Source: Nitratireductor indicus C115 (lineage in GTDB: Bacteria; Pseudomonadota; Alphaproteobacteria; Rhizobiales; Rhizobiaceae). From it: a stretch of 64,000 nucleotides of DNA. Under the pieces are notes generated by a model that was not told the origin of the DNA, made no database searches, and saw only the letters and a program-made list of their open reading frames with translations. The stretch covers positions 1 through 64,000 of the forward strand of contig NZ_AMSI01000006.1 in the NCBI RefSeq assembly GCF_000300515.1, read 5' to 3'. The position numbers and the translations under genes were made by a program. This document shows, in pieces, positions 26,959 to 36,795 of this stretch; the stretch's first letter is position 1, and every line of letters begins with the position of its first letter.

Positions 26959-27654
26959 ATGATCGATCCAAAAAAGCTGCTAGACGATTTGCTGGGCTCT
27001 CAGGTCCCCGGAACGCAGGGCACCGTGCGCGAGAAAGCCGGCCAGGCCGTCCAGCTCGCCAAGGACAATCCGCTTGCAACGGGCGCCATCGCTGCGGTTC
27101 TGCTCGGCACCAAGGCCGGCCGCTCTGTGACCGGAAGCGCCTTGAAGCTCGGTGGCCTCGCCGCCGTTGCGGGCCTCGCCTACAAGGCCTACCAGAATTA
27201 CCAGTCAGGCAAGGAGCCAAATGAAGCCGCCCGTGACGGCGAGCTTCTTCCTCCACCTGCGGACACAACTTTCGATCCGGCCCAGGCTCCCCAGGGCGAG
27301 ACCGAGTTTGCGCTGACCCTGGTGCGCGCGATGATCGCTGCAGCCCGCGCTGACGGCAAGATCGATGACGCAGAGCGCACCAAGATCGCTGACCGTCTGA
27401 AACTGGCCGGCATTGGCGATGAAGCCGAGACTTTCCTGCTGCGCGAGCTTGAAGAGCCGGTGGACCTCGACGCACTGGTATCGGCAGCCAGGACCGATGC
27501 TCAAAAGATCGAGCTCTACACGGCCTCGCGTCTCACGATCGAACCGAAGACGCGCGCCGAACGTGGCTATCTGGACATGTTGGCCGGCAGGCTCGGCCTA
27601 CCCGATTCGCTCATTGATCACGTCGAAGCCACGGTGTCCGAGGCGACTGCCTGA
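26959..27654 (+). CDS. DUF533/TerB-like protein
   Basis: A 231-residue protein. The N-terminal part has a short amphipathic start (DPKKLLDDLLGSQ), a Gly/Ala-rich hydrophobic stretch at about residues 35-75 (TGAIAAVLLGTKAGR; GGLAAVAGLAYKAYQNYQ), then the TerB-like helical domain at about 110-225 with MIAAARADGKIDDAERTKI and the acidic metal-binding pattern. DUF533 (YebE-like) proteins are inner-membrane associated with unknown role. ATG 26959 has AGAGGAGA 7 nt upstream and is preferred to ATG 26938. A strong hairpin follows 9 bases after the stop. Confidence 0.86.
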   Translation: MIDPKKLLDDLLGSQVPGTQGTVREKAGQAVQLAKDNPLATGAIAAVLLGTKAGRSVTGSALKLGGLAAVAGLAYKAYQNYQSGKEPNEAARDGELLPPPADTTFDPAQAPQGETEFALTLVRAMIAAARADGKIDDAERTKIADRLKLAGIGDEAETFLLRELEEPVDLDALVSAARTDAQKIELYTASRLTIEPKTRAERGYLDMLAGRLGLPDSLIDHVEATVSEATA

Positions 27655-27663
27655 CGATTGAAG

Positions 27664-27705
27664 AGAGCGTTCAGGTGAAGAAACCTGAACGCTCTTCCTT
27701 TCTGT
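27664..27705. terminator. Terminator between DUF533 gene and cytochrome b561
   Basis: AGAGCGTTCAGGT and ACCTGAACGCTCT form a perfect 13-bp stem with a GAAGAA loop; TCCTTTCTGTTTTT follows on the plus strand. It separates two convergent genes. Confidence 0.88.
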
Positions 27706-27755
27706 TTTTGACGTTTATGCGGCGCTCGGGCGCTTCCACCTGAAGCCAAGATGCT

Positions 27756-28274
27756 TCAGGCCGCGCTGCGTGGCCCCGGTTTCAACATCCGCATAAGCAC
27801 GTTCGAGCGCACGACGAAATGCTGCCACAGCGCGCCTGCCGCATGCAGCGCAACCGCGATAACGATCACCGGCTTTGCCAGTTCGTGGATTTCACCCATC
27901 GTGCCGATCCCCAGAAACCATGCCATGCCGCCGGTAATCGGCATCCCGAAGATCACCGCATAGAGAATGACATGCACCACAGCGGCCAGCCGCCGCTGGA
28001 AAACGCTCTCGTCCGCCGGCGGCTGAGGCACGCCGCGGATCATGCGGATGGAAAGACGGATCACGGCCAGAACCAGGATCGCGATCCCGACATAGATATG
28101 AATATTCGCGCTTGCCAGCGCATCCGCTGCCGGCTCCTGTCCCTGCCGCAGCACACGATAGGCAGGCACGATCTCCTCCCCGAATATCACCTGAAATATG
28201 ACGAGTGCGGCAATCAGCCAGTGAAGAACGATCTGCGTGGCCGAATAACCGGCCGGAGAAACCCGTGCAGCCAT
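27756..28274 (-). CDS. Cytochrome b561 family protein
   Basis: A 172-residue membrane protein with four helices and the haem-ligand histidines placed as in bacterial b561: IVLHWLIAALV near residue 15, IHIYVGIAILVLAVIRL, VVHVILYAVIFGMPITGG, and LHAAGALWQHF near residue 150. It should carry electrons between quinol and a periplasmic or membrane acceptor, and some members act as superoxide:quinone oxidoreductases. ATG 28274 with TGGAG 9 nt upstream is chosen; earlier in-frame starts only add hydrophilic residues with no ribosome site. It is divergent from the 5'-nucleotidase gene. Confidence 0.9.
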   Translation of the reverse strand: MAARVSPAGYSATQIVLHWLIAALVIFQVIFGEEIVPAYRVLRQGQEPAADALASANIHIYVGIAILVLAVIRLSIRMIRGVPQPPADESVFQRRLAAVVHVILYAVIFGMPITGGMAWFLGIGTMGEIHELAKPVIVIAVALHAAGALWQHFVVRSNVLMRMLKPGPRSAA

Positions 28275-28522
28275 TGTTGCAGCTCCAGAAAAATGGGCCC
28301 TCACCATCGATCCGCGTTTTGTGCCTGTCCTTGATCCAGCGCAAGACGGCCCGTCCGTTGCATCTGAATGGTGATTTGATGTGAAACGCGAGCTCGATAC
28401 ATACCCAAGTTTCACTTGCATCGCCTGGGGGCCGATGAAAACATGCCGCATCCGCGTCTTTAACCGGACGTCACGATGCGGCGATAGAAATCGCGCCAGA
28501 TCCTTCCGTGGGAGACTTCACA

Positions 28523-30763
28523 ATGCAGAAACGCCTTGCCCTTGCCTCACTGACCGTATCGGCCTTGGCCCTCAGCGCCAGCGCAGCCCTTGCGGACTAC
28601 ACCTTGAACATTCTGCACATCAACGATTGGCACAGCCGCATAGAATCCATCAATAAATACGATTCCACCTGCTCGTCCGAAGACGAAACGGAAGGCAAGT
28701 GTTTCGGCGGCGCCGCCCGGCTGGTCACCGCCGTTGCCGATGCCCGCAAGGCGCTCGACGGCCAGAACGTCGTGTTCCTCAACGCCGGCGACAATTTTCA
28801 GGGATCCTTGTTCTACACGACCTATAAGGGCTCGGTTGAAGCCGAATTCCTGAACCTGATGAAGACCGACGCGATGGTGGTCGGCAATCACGAATTCGAC
28901 GATGGCGAGGACGGCCTTGCCACCTTCCTCGACAAGGTCGAATTCCCCGTGCTTGGCTCCAACGTCAAGGCGCAGTCAGCCTCCAAGCTCGGCGACCGGG
29001 TCAAATCCTATGTGGTTCTCGACGTCGGCGGCCAGAAAGTGGCCATCGTCGGCGCGGTGGCCAACGACACGGCCGAACTCTCCTCCCCCGGCGAGCACGT
29101 CCACATCATCGAGGATGTGGAGGGCATCACGGAAGCGGTAAAGGCCGCGACTGCCGACGGGGTCAACAAGGTGATTGCGCTGACCCATGTCGGCTACCCG
29201 CGCGATCTGGCGGCCATCGCCAAGATCCCAGGTGTCGACGTAGTCGTGGGCGGTCACACCAACACGCTTCTGTCCAACACGGTCGAGGGTGCGGAAGGCC
29301 CTTACCCGACGATGGTGGACAACCCGGACGGCTACAAGGTGCCGGTTGTCCAGGCCGCTTCCTATTCAAAATACCTTGGCGATCTCAAGGTCGTCTTCAA
29401 CGATGAAGGCGTCGTCACACAAGCTGCCGGCGATGTGAAGCTCATCGATTCCTCCGTCGTTCCCGATGAAGCGGTGACAGCCCGCGTCAAGGAGCTCGGG
29501 GGGCCCATCGAAGAGCTGAAGAACAAGGTCGTGGCGGAAACCGCTGCTCCCGTCGACGGCGGGCGTGAAACCTGCCGCGCCGCCGAATGCGAGATGGGCA
29601 ATCTCGTGACCGATGCCATGCTCGACCGCGTCAAAGCGCAGGGCGTTCAGTTCGCCATTACCAATGGCGGCGGTCTGCGCGCCTCAATCGACCAGGGCGA
29701 GGTCACCATGGGCGAGGTCCTTGCGGTGCTCCCCTTCCAGAACACGCTCGCCACCTTCCAGCTGAAAGGCGCCGATGTCGTTGCATCGCTTGAAAGCGGC
29801 GTCAGCCTCATCGAGGAAGGCGCCGGTCGCTTCCCTCAGGTTTCGGGCCTGCGCTACAGCTTCGACCCTTCGGTCGCCCCCAATGAAGGCCGCATTAAAT
29901 CGGTCGAGGTCAAGGACGGCGACGGCTGGAAGGCCATCGACCCGGACGCCACCTACACCATTGCCACGAACAACTTCATGCGCAATGGCGGCGATGGCTA
30001 CAAGCTCTTCGCCGAGAAGGCCGAAAACGCCTATGACTTCGGTCCCGGCCTCGAAACGGTGCTGGCCGACTACATGGTCGCCCACAATCCCTACAAGCCC
30101 TTCGTGGAAGGCCGCGTAACCATGATCAAATCGGATCAGGCCGGCAGTTCCATGGCGAAGGATGCGGCCACCGCCGTCGGTAATGCCGCACAGAAAGCCG
30201 GAGAAGCCATGAAGAACATGGCCGCCGACGCAAAGACCAAGGTCGAGGCAACGGTCGACAAGCTCAAGGGCGATGCCGGAACCATGGCCAAGGATGCCGG
30301 CACCGCCGCCAAGGAAGGCGCCGACAAGACCGGCGAAGCCATGAAGACGATGGCGGACGACGCAAAGACCATGGCTGGCGAAGCGGTGAAGAAAGCCGAC
30401 GACGCGATGAAGGGCGCAGCCGAGGGCGCAAAGACCATGATGGACGATGCCGCCAAGAAGGCGGATGAGGCCATGAAGGGCGCCGCGGACGATGCAAAAT
30501 CCATGGCGGATGATGCCAAGGGCATGATGGACAAGGCGAAGGACGAAGCCGCCAGTGCCATGCAGAAGATGGAGGGCGACGGAAAGGCCGCCATGGCCGA
30601 AATCAAGACGCACACCATCGCGGCGGGCGATACGCTGTGGGACATCGCCAAGAGCTACTATGGTGACCCCGGCAAATGGCAGGACATTGCCAAGGCCAAT
30701 CCTTCGGTCAAGGCGCGCAAACTGGAAGTCGGCTCCACGCTGAACCTCCCCGCCGCCAACTGA
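28523..30763 (+). CDS. 5'-nucleotidase/metallophosphatase with helical repeat and LysM tail
   Basis: A 746-residue periplasmic protein. Signal peptide residues 1-24 end SAALAD. The metallophosphatase domain (about 25-290) has LHINDWHSR, NAGDNFQGS, VGNHEFDDG and GGHTN; the 5'-nucleotidase C-terminal domain (about 330-510) has ITNGGGLRASI and TNNFMRNGGDGY. Residues about 530-685 are a low-complexity Ala/Lys/Asp/Met-rich stretch of repeated units such as MADDAK and AMKGAA, likely an amphipathic helix like LEA or phasin proteins. A LysM domain (about 692-740; TIAAGDTLWDIAKSYYG) ends it. ATG 28523 has GGGAG upstream. It should release nucleosides or phosphate while bound to the wall. Confidence 0.9.
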   Translation: MQKRLALASLTVSALALSASAALADYTLNILHINDWHSRIESINKYDSTCSSEDETEGKCFGGAARLVTAVADARKALDGQNVVFLNAGDNFQGSLFYTTYKGSVEAEFLNLMKTDAMVVGNHEFDDGEDGLATFLDKVEFPVLGSNVKAQSASKLGDRVKSYVVLDVGGQKVAIVGAVANDTAELSSPGEHVHIIEDVEGITEAVKAATADGVNKVIALTHVGYPRDLAAIAKIPGVDVVVGGHTNTLLSNTVEGAEGPYPTMVDNPDGYKVPVVQAASYSKYLGDLKVVFNDEGVVTQAAGDVKLIDSSVVPDEAVTARVKELGGPIEELKNKVVAETAAPVDGGRETCRAAECEMGNLVTDAMLDRVKAQGVQFAITNGGGLRASIDQGEVTMGEVLAVLPFQNTLATFQLKGADVVASLESGVSLIEEGAGRFPQVSGLRYSFDPSVAPNEGRIKSVEVKDGDGWKAIDPDATYTIATNNFMRNGGDGYKLFAEKAENAYDFGPGLETVLADYMVAHNPYKPFVEGRVTMIKSDQAGSSMAKDAATAVGNAAQKAGEAMKNMAADAKTKVEATVDKLKGDAGTMAKDAGTAAKEGADKTGEAMKTMADDAKTMAGEAVKKADDAMKGAAEGAKTMMDDAAKKADEAMKGAADDAKSMADDAKGMMDKAKDEAASAMQKMEGDGKAAMAEIKTHTIAAGDTLWDIAKSYYGDPGKWQDIAKANPSVKARKLEVGSTLNLPAAN

Positions 30764-30802
30764 CGCGGCCCTGCATTGGTGCACAGCGCCGAAACCCGAT
30801 CA

Positions 30803-30836
30803 GAAAAACCCCGCTCTCCTCGAGCGGGGTTTTTTG
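30803..30836 (+). terminator. Terminator of the 5'-nucleotidase gene
   Basis: CCCCGCTC and GAGCGGGG pair around TCCTC, preceded by five A and followed by six T residues. Confidence 0.9.
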
Positions 30837-31008
30837 CTAAGGAACTGATATCGGTCGGTGCCGTCCGGCCCTGGCATGAACAATGAAAATAACCAAGTGA
30901 AGCTCCCTCTGCGCGATCGGGAGAACGCGCGTCCCAGCCTGCGGCTACAAGTTCCATTGAAAACCTGTCTGCCTTCGCTAGCTATGCGAGGATGATCGGA
31001 GACAAAGA

Positions 31009-32073
31009 ATGACCCTCCCCACGAAAATAAGTTCCGAAGCAGCCAAGGCCATCGGCCCGCTGCCAAGCGGACATCCACAAGTGCGGGTCGGCAAGGTCGG
31101 CGTGCTGCTTGTGAACCTTGGCACACCCGACGGCACCGACTTCCAGCCCATGCGGCGCTATCTGAAGGAATTCCTGTCCGACAAGCGCGTCATCGAATGG
31201 CCGCGCGCCATTTGGTTCCCGATCCTGTACGGCATCGTGCTCAACACGCGTCCGAAGAAATCGGGCGCTGCCTACAAGCAGATATGGAACCACGAGCGCA
31301 ACGAATCGCCCTTACGCACCTTCACCCGTGCCCAGGGCGAAAAACTGGCGCAGGCACTCGGCGAATATGAGCATGTGATCGTCGACTGGGCGATGCGCTA
31401 TGGCAATCCGTCCATCGAAAGCGTCACGAAGAGCATGATGGAGCGCGGCTGCGACCGGATCGTGATGTTCCCGCTCTACCCGCAATATTCGGCGACCACC
31501 ACGGCCACCGTGAACGATTCCTTCTTCGAAACGCTGATGAAGATGCGCTTCCAGCCAGCGATCCGGACGATCCCCTCCTATCAGGATGAGCCTGCTTATA
31601 TCGAAGCCCTGGCGCGCTCCATAGAGAAGCATCTTGCGGGGCTCGATTTCGAGCCGGAAGTGGTCATCGCCTCCTATCACGGCATTCCTGAAAGTTATTT
31701 CAAGCGCGGCGATCCCTATCACTGCCACTGCCAGAAAACCTCGCGTCTTCTGCGCGAGCGGCTTGGCTGGGACGAAAAGAAGCTGATGACCTGCTTCCAG
31801 TCCCGCTTTGGCCCCGAGGAATGGCTGCAACCCTATACGGACAAGACCGTGGAAAAGCTGGCGAGGGAAGGCGTGAAATCCATCGCTGTCTTCAATCCCG
31901 GTTTCGTATCGGACTGCCTTGAAACGCTGGAGGAGATCGCCGGGGAAGCGGGCGAGATATTCCATCATGCCGGCGGCAAGAATTTCACCCATATCCCCTG
32001 CCTGAACGATTCCGAAGAAGGCATGGCGGTGATAGAAACCCTGGTGCGCCGAGAGCTTTCCGGCTGGGTTTGA
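31009..32073 (+). CDS. hemH: Ferrochelatase
   Basis: A 354-residue enzyme that inserts Fe(II) into protoporphyrin IX, the last step of haem synthesis. It shows VGVLLVNLGTPDGTD at the N-terminus, YPQYSATTTATV, SYHGIPESYFKRGDPYHCHCQKTSR with the catalytic histidine near residue 225, and FNPGFVSDCLETLEEI with the conserved Glu, spans typical of the family. The CHCQKT motif of the Cys-containing type is present. ATG 31009 has GGAG 8 nt upstream. It is monocistronic. Confidence 0.96.
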   Translation: MTLPTKISSEAAKAIGPLPSGHPQVRVGKVGVLLVNLGTPDGTDFQPMRRYLKEFLSDKRVIEWPRAIWFPILYGIVLNTRPKKSGAAYKQIWNHERNESPLRTFTRAQGEKLAQALGEYEHVIVDWAMRYGNPSIESVTKSMMERGCDRIVMFPLYPQYSATTTATVNDSFFETLMKMRFQPAIRTIPSYQDEPAYIEALARSIEKHLAGLDFEPEVVIASYHGIPESYFKRGDPYHCHCQKTSRLLRERLGWDEKKLMTCFQSRFGPEEWLQPYTDKTVEKLAREGVKSIAVFNPGFVSDCLETLEEIAGEAGEIFHHAGGKNFTHIPCLNDSEEGMAVIETLVRRELSGWV

Positions 32074-32105
32074 GCCATGGCGAAAAGTGTCGGGTCTCTG
32101 CATTC

Positions 32106-32123
32106 AGGCGGAAGATTCCGCCT
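32106..32123. repeat. Short perfect hairpin after hemH
   Basis: AGGCGGAA and TTCCGCCT face each other across two bases, 33 bases beyond the hemH stop. A weak T-containing stretch follows, so it may be the hemH terminator; the rest of the 240-base gap before the SPFH gene shows nothing definite. Confidence 0.5.
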
Positions 32124-32314
32124 TGTGTAGACGGGCCGGCGTGTCGTTGTAGGATATGGTCCAACTCGCGCCTAAACTGAGGCGCAAAGAGCGAATCGCG
32201 CATTCCGCATTGCCCTCTGTGTCCTGGGGCGAATAACGCCGCCCGCCGCGGTGAACATTTGAGATAGAGCGTTTCATCCTTCCCCTGAAGAGATGGAACG
32301 GAATAGGAGATGAA

Positions 32315-33280
32315 ATGCCCTTTTCCGGTTTCGACATCGTCATCCCCGTTCTGGTGGTTCTTGTCCTGCTTCTGCTCTTCTCGGGCATCAAGACGGTGCC
32401 GCAGGGCTTCAACTTCACAGTGGAGCGGTTCGGGCGCTATACGCGCACTTTGACCCCCGGTCTCAATCTCATCGTGCCGTTCATCGACCGGATCGGTGCG
32501 AAGATGAACATGATGGAGCAGGTGCTCGACGTTCCCACCCAGGAAGTCATCACCCGCGACAACGCCATCGTCGCCGTTGACGGCGTGGCTTTTTATCAGG
32601 TTCTTACCGCCGCGCAGGCCGCCTATCAGGTGTCGGGCCTCCAGAACGCCATCCTCAACCTCACCATGACGAACATCCGTTCCGTCATGGGCTCCATGGA
32701 TCTGGACGAGCTTCTGTCCAACCGCGACACGATCAACGAGAAGCTGCTGCATATCGTCGACGATGCGGCGAGCCCCTGGGGCATCAAGATGACCCGCGTC
32801 GAGATCAAGGACATCAACCCGCCGGCAAATCTCGTCGAATCCATGGCCCGCCAGATGATGGCCGAGCGCAACAAGCGCGCGCAGATCCTTGAAGCCGAAG
32901 GCCTGAAGCAGGCCGAGATCCTGCAGGCCGAAGGCCGCCGCGAGGCCGCCTTCCGCGACGCCGAGGCCCGCGAGCGCGCCGCCGAAGCCGAAGCCCGCGC
33001 CACACAGGTGGTGTCCGAGGCGATCGCTGCCGGCGACGTACAGGCCGTAAACTACTTCGTGGCACAGAAATACACCGACGCCATCGCCAAGATCGGCTCC
33101 TCCAACAACAACAAGATCGTGCTGATGCCCTTCGAGGCTTCATCCCTGATCGGTTCTCTGGGCGGTATCGGCTCCATCGCGCGCGAGGTCTTCGGCGAGG
33201 GGGGCGGCCAGCAATCCGCACAACGCCAACCCCGCGTCTCTACAGGCCGCCCGCCACGCACAGGGCCGGAACAGGGATAA
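32315..33280 (+). CDS. qmcA: SPFH/band-7 membrane protein (QmcA-like)
   Basis: A 321-residue stomatin-like protein. One membrane helix (residues 7-25) is followed by the SPFH domain (about 28-200) with the pattern [24 protein letters not shown], given here by position, and [12 protein letters not shown]-like strands. Residues 190-240 are a long Ala/Glu/Arg coiled coil ([20 protein letters not shown]). Such proteins form large membrane-bound cages involved in membrane microdomains and protease control. The nfeD gene starts 9 bases after its stop, the classical stomatin-NfeD operon. Confidence 0.93.
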   Translation: MPFSGFDIVIPVLVVLVLLLLFSGIKTVPQGFNFTVERFGRYTRTLTPGLNLIVPFIDRIGAKMNMMEQVLDVPTQEVITRDNAIVAVDGVAFYQVLTAAQAAYQVSGLQNAILNLTMTNIRSVMGSMDLDELLSNRDTINEKLLHIVDDAASPWGIKMTRVEIKDINPPANLVESMARQMMAERNKRAQILEAEGLKQAEILQAEGRREAAFRDAEARERAAEAEARATQVVSEAIAAGDVQAVNYFVAQKYTDAIAKIGSSNNNKIVLMPFEASSLIGSLGGIGSIAREVFGEGGGQQSAQRQPRVSTGRPPRTGPEQG

Positions 33281-33289
33281 GGCCTGACC

Positions 33290-33754
33290 ATGTTGATGAA
33301 AATCCTGGCAGAGCTCGGCCCCTGGAACTGGATGCTGCTAGGCTTCGTGCTGCTCGCAGCCGAAATCCTCGTGCCCGGCGTTTTCCTTCTCTGGATCGGC
33401 ATTGCCGCCATCCTCGTCGGCGCACTGTCGCTTCAGCTCTGGGAGCTGACGTTCTGGAGCTGGCAGGTGCAGGTCCTTCTGTTCCTGGCCCTGTCACTCG
33501 TCTCTGCCTATGTCGGCAAGCGGATGATGGATTCGCGCCGCAACGAAGAAACAGACCAGCCGCTTCTCAACCGAAGGGCCGAGCAGTTGGTCGGTCGCAC
33601 GGCACGGCTTGAAAGCGCCATCGACAACGGTTTCGGTCGCATCAAGATCGATGACACCTTGTGGCGCGTCACCGGCCCGGATCTGCCCACCGGCACGCAG
33701 GTGCGCATCGTGGCCGTCCAGAACGGCACTCTGGAAGTCGCACCCTTGCAATAA
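33290..33754 (+). CDS. NfeD family membrane protein
   Basis: A 154-residue short NfeD protein. Two to three membrane helices occupy residues 5-75 (MLLGFVLLAAEILVPGVFLLW; IAAILVGALSLQ), and a C-terminal OB-fold of the NfeD type fills about 90-152 (GRTARLESAIDNGFGRIKID, DTLWRVTGPDLPTGTQVRIV). It lacks the serine-protease domain of long NfeD proteins. It pairs with the SPFH protein encoded 9 bases upstream and probably anchors to it. Confidence 0.92.
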   Translation: MLMKILAELGPWNWMLLGFVLLAAEILVPGVFLLWIGIAAILVGALSLQLWELTFWSWQVQVLLFLALSLVSAYVGKRMMDSRRNEETDQPLLNRRAEQLVGRTARLESAIDNGFGRIKIDDTLWRVTGPDLPTGTQVRIVAVQNGTLEVAPLQ

Positions 33755-33763
33755 AATGGGCTT

Positions 33764-33788
33764 GGCCAGCTCACAACTTGGGCTGGCC
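33764..33788. terminator. Hairpin between convergent nfeD and kdsD
   Basis: GGCCAGC and GCTGGCC pair around 11 bases, in the 66-base gap between two convergent genes. A T/C-rich stretch follows on the plus strand. Probably a terminator, though the T run is poor. Confidence 0.45.
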
Positions 33789-33820
33789 GCTCCTCTTCTC
33801 CCTGCTTTCGGGAAGAAGGG

Positions 33821-34816
33821 TCAGGCTGCGCCGATGCGCAACAAGTCGTGCAGATGCACAACGCCACACGGCTTGCCTTCATCCACGACCATCAGTGTCG
33901 TAATCGCCGATGAATTGATGATCTGAAGTGCACTTTCGGCAAGCGTTTCGGGCCCAATCGTCTTGGGATTGCGCGTCATCACCTGATCCACGCTCATCGA
34001 CAGGAGTTCGCTGTCGATATGCCGCCTGAGATCGCCATCGGTGATGATGCCGATCAACATGCCAGCCGGATCCGTGATCCCCACGCAGCCGAACCCTTTC
34101 TGCGTCATCACCAGGATGGCTTCGCGCATCAGCGTGCCGCTGGCGGCAAGCGGCAGCTTCTCGCCCTGATGCATGATGTTGCGCACCTGGGTCAGCTTCG
34201 CACCCAGCTGGCCGCCGGGATGGAAGGTGCGGAAATGATCCGCCGTGAAACCCCGTGCCTCGAGCAGCGCAACAGCCAGCGCATCCCCCATCACGAGTTG
34301 CAGCACGGTCGAGGTGGTGGGTGCCAGCCCGTGCGGGCAGGCCTCCGCGGCACGCGGCAGGCCCAGAACGATGGCAGCCTCCCTGGCAAGTGCCGAGGTC
34401 TTGCCGGCCGTGACGGCAATGATGGGAATGGCAAAACGCCGTGCATAGGCCACGATACCGTGCAGTTCGGACGTCTCACCCGACCAGGACATGGCGATGA
34501 TCACGTCATCCGGGGCGATCATGCCGAGATCGCCGTGATTGGCTTCCGCCGGATGCACAAAAAAGGCCGGAGTTCCGGTGGAAGCAAGCGTCGCCGCGAT
34601 CTTGGACCCGATATGGCCGCTCTTGCCGACACCCGTGACGATCACCCGCCCCTTGCTGGCTATGATGGTCTGCACTGCAGCGGCGAATGGCTCAGCCAAT
34701 CCGTTATCGAGAGCTTCGGCAAGCGCCTTGAGGCCTGCGCGTTCCGTTTCCAGGGTGCGTACCGCCGATGCGATCACGCTGCGCCGGTCAATGGTCAATG
34801 TGGTGTCTCTGAGCAT
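33821..34816 (-). CDS. kdsD: Arabinose-5-phosphate isomerase (KpsF/GutQ family)
   Basis: A 331-residue enzyme with an N-terminal SIS domain (about 40-175) and two CBS domains (about 205-325). SIS motifs are VTGVGKSGHIGSKIAATLASTGTPAFF, by position near residue 57, HPAEANHGDLGMI and SWSGETSELHGIV. It converts ribulose-5-phosphate to arabinose-5-phosphate for Kdo, the lipid A-linked sugar of LPS. The CBS part has FGCVGITDPAGMLIGIITDGDLRRH. ATG 34816 starts just upstream of a divergent outer-membrane gene. Confidence 0.93.
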   Translation of the reverse strand: MLRDTTLTIDRRSVIASAVRTLETERAGLKALAEALDNGLAEPFAAAVQTIIASKGRVIVTGVGKSGHIGSKIAATLASTGTPAFFVHPAEANHGDLGMIAPDDVIIAMSWSGETSELHGIVAYARRFAIPIIAVTAGKTSALAREAAIVLGLPRAAEACPHGLAPTTSTVLQLVMGDALAVALLEARGFTADHFRTFHPGGQLGAKLTQVRNIMHQGEKLPLAASGTLMREAILVMTQKGFGCVGITDPAGMLIGIITDGDLRRHIDSELLSMSVDQVMTRNPKTIGPETLAESALQIINSSAITTLMVVDEGKPCGVVHLHDLLRIGAA

Positions 34817-34971
34817 GGTGTTGCCCTTAGCGTTTCCGCGTCCGGCTGTCCAATCCTGATTGTCGGTGCCAAACAGCCTTGCACATGCCCGTCAACCTTC
34901 CGTTAACCGCACTCTTTTACCCTTTGCTAAGCAAAAATGTCGGCTTGCGTGTCGAATTGTTCGGAACATCC

Positions 34972-36699
34972 ATGTCTCGTACCGGTGATGCATTAATGGT
35001 TCGTGCGCGTGGCCTGCGCCTCACAACCGCGCTTGGAGCGCTGGGGATCGGCCTTGCTTGCTCCTCGATGCACGCCTCGGCCCAGGATGCCGGTGCCGGA
35101 GCAGGTCTTCGCGGCGCCGTGCTCGAATCGGAAATCAATGAAATCCTCCTGCCCGGCTCACAGGCCCGCGCAGCAGAGCGCGCGGCAGCCGCCGCATCGA
35201 ATACGGGCATCCCAACGCCTTCCTACCGCCCAGCAACAGCAAGCCCTCTGGATAACGGCCAGGACGGAAATCCCGACAGTCGATCCGCGTCGTCTTCCAC
35301 GCAAACCGGCAATGCCGCGCCCCTGCGCCCTCTTTCAACCGCAGCTGCTCGCGAGCGGGCCCGGCGGGAACGCGCAAACCCCAGCCTGGCCGAAGAGCCG
35401 GTCACGGCCACAACAGCCGAACAGCAACCCGCCGAAACCGACCCTCTCTCCACCGGTTCGCTCAGAACGCCTGCAGCCGACGCGGAGGAGCGCCGTTCGC
35501 TCGCCCGCGCAGAAGCGCTCAATCCCCGCGCGACCGCGCTGGAACGGGAATTGGCGAACCCGGAAGAAAATCCATACGCACCTGTGGGGCTGAGGCTCGG
35601 CACATTCACGGTCGTGCCTACCCTTGAACAGGGTCTCACATGGACCTCGAACGCCGATTCGAGCCCCGGCGGAAGCGAGGCCATCCTTTCCGAAACGACC
35701 TTGCGGTTGAATGCGGCGTCGGACTGGTCGCTCCACGCGGCGAGCGGCGAGGCCTATGGTACGTTTCGAAAGTCGCTTTCCGGTGACGAAGTCTCCGAGC
35801 TTCAGGGCGGCATCAACGGCAGCCTGAGGCTCGACCTTTCGCATGAATACACCGCTCTTGCCCGCCTAGGGTATACGATACGGCCCGAATCGGCTTCCTC
35901 TCCCGTCATCATCGCCGGGGTCGAGGACCAACCTCTGCGTCACACGATCGATGGAAGCCTGGGCCTTGCAAAGGACCTCGGCAAGCTGCGCCTTAGCGCG
36001 ACCGGCGAAGTGACCCGCGATCAGTATGCGGATGCGAAACTGATCGGCGGCGGCACACTCTCCCAGGAAGAGCGCAACGCGACACTCGCCACGCTGCGCC
36101 TGCGCACGGGCTACCAGATATCGCCCGCCCTCACGCCTTTCGTGGAAGGCGAGATCGGCCGCCGCTTCTATGACCTGAAAGAAGACAGCGCCGGTTATCA
36201 GCGCTCGGCCAACCGCTATGCCTTGCGCGCTGGTGTCATGGTCGACATAGAGGAAAAACTGTCGGGCGAAGCATCGCTCGGCTGGATCACCGAAGATCTC
36301 GACGACAAGCGTCTCGATTCCATATCCGGCCTCGCGCTTGCCGCCAGCCTGGATTGGTCGCCGATCCGCGGCACAACCGTAAGCCTTGATGGCTCGACCA
36401 TCATCGAAGGCACGACCGACGCCGGACGAAGCGGATCGATACTCTACGCCGGAACGGTCGGCATCGAACGCCAGATCCGCGATAACTTGACAGCAGAAGC
36501 CATTGCCGGGCTTTCCTGGCGCGACTACAGCGCCGGTGGCAGCGAGCTGACCTGGAGCGGACAGGCAGGCATGACCTGGTGGCTGAACCGCACCCTCGGC
36601 ATTACCGGGCGGGCTCGCTACGAAAGCCGTTCGAGCGAGCTGCCTGGCCGCGATTACGATGCCACAAGCGTCTTTCTGGGCATGAAGATGCAGCGCTGA
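34972..36699 (+). CDS. Outer-membrane beta-barrel protein, unknown function
   Basis: A 575-residue exported protein. After a signal peptide (to about residue 38, ending SMHASAQD) comes a low-complexity Ala/Arg/Pro/Thr-rich region (about 45-190), then a C-terminal half (about 195-575) made of alternating strands with glycine and aromatic residues, such as GLRLGTFTVVPTLEQGLTWTSNAD, given by position, and the terminal barrel strand ATSVFLGMKMQR. This matches the rhizobial outer-membrane barrel (BBP2-like) family sometimes tied to exopolysaccharide export; the role here is unknown. The start is uncertain: ATG 34972 and ATG 34996 both keep a signal peptide and neither has a strong ribosome site. 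Confidence 0.78.
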   Translation: MSRTGDALMVRARGLRLTTALGALGIGLACSSMHASAQDAGAGAGLRGAVLESEINEILLPGSQARAAERAAAAASNTGIPTPSYRPATASPLDNGQDGNPDSRSASSSTQTGNAAPLRPLSTAAARERARRERANPSLAEEPVTATTAEQQPAETDPLSTGSLRTPAADAEERRSLARAEALNPRATALERELANPEENPYAPVGLRLGTFTVVPTLEQGLTWTSNADSSPGGSEAILSETTLRLNAASDWSLHAASGEAYGTFRKSLSGDEVSELQGGINGSLRLDLSHEYTALARLGYTIRPESASSPVIIAGVEDQPLRHTIDGSLGLAKDLGKLRLSATGEVTRDQYADAKLIGGGTLSQEERNATLATLRLRTGYQISPALTPFVEGEIGRRFYDLKEDSAGYQRSANRYALRAGVMVDIEEKLSGEASLGWITEDLDDKRLDSISGLALAASLDWSPIRGTTVSLDGSTIIEGTTDAGRSGSILYAGTVGIERQIRDNLTAEAIAGLSWRDYSAGGSELTWSGQAGMTWWLNRTLGITGRARYESRSSELPGRDYDATSVFLGMKMQR

Positions 36700-36795
36700 A
36701 CCAGCGCTGCAAAAGTCCCGGAAAACGGGAACAGCTTGCGGTCACAAGGTATCCCTGGCGTCGTATGCTTGGCGTCCACATGGTGGCACGCCACT

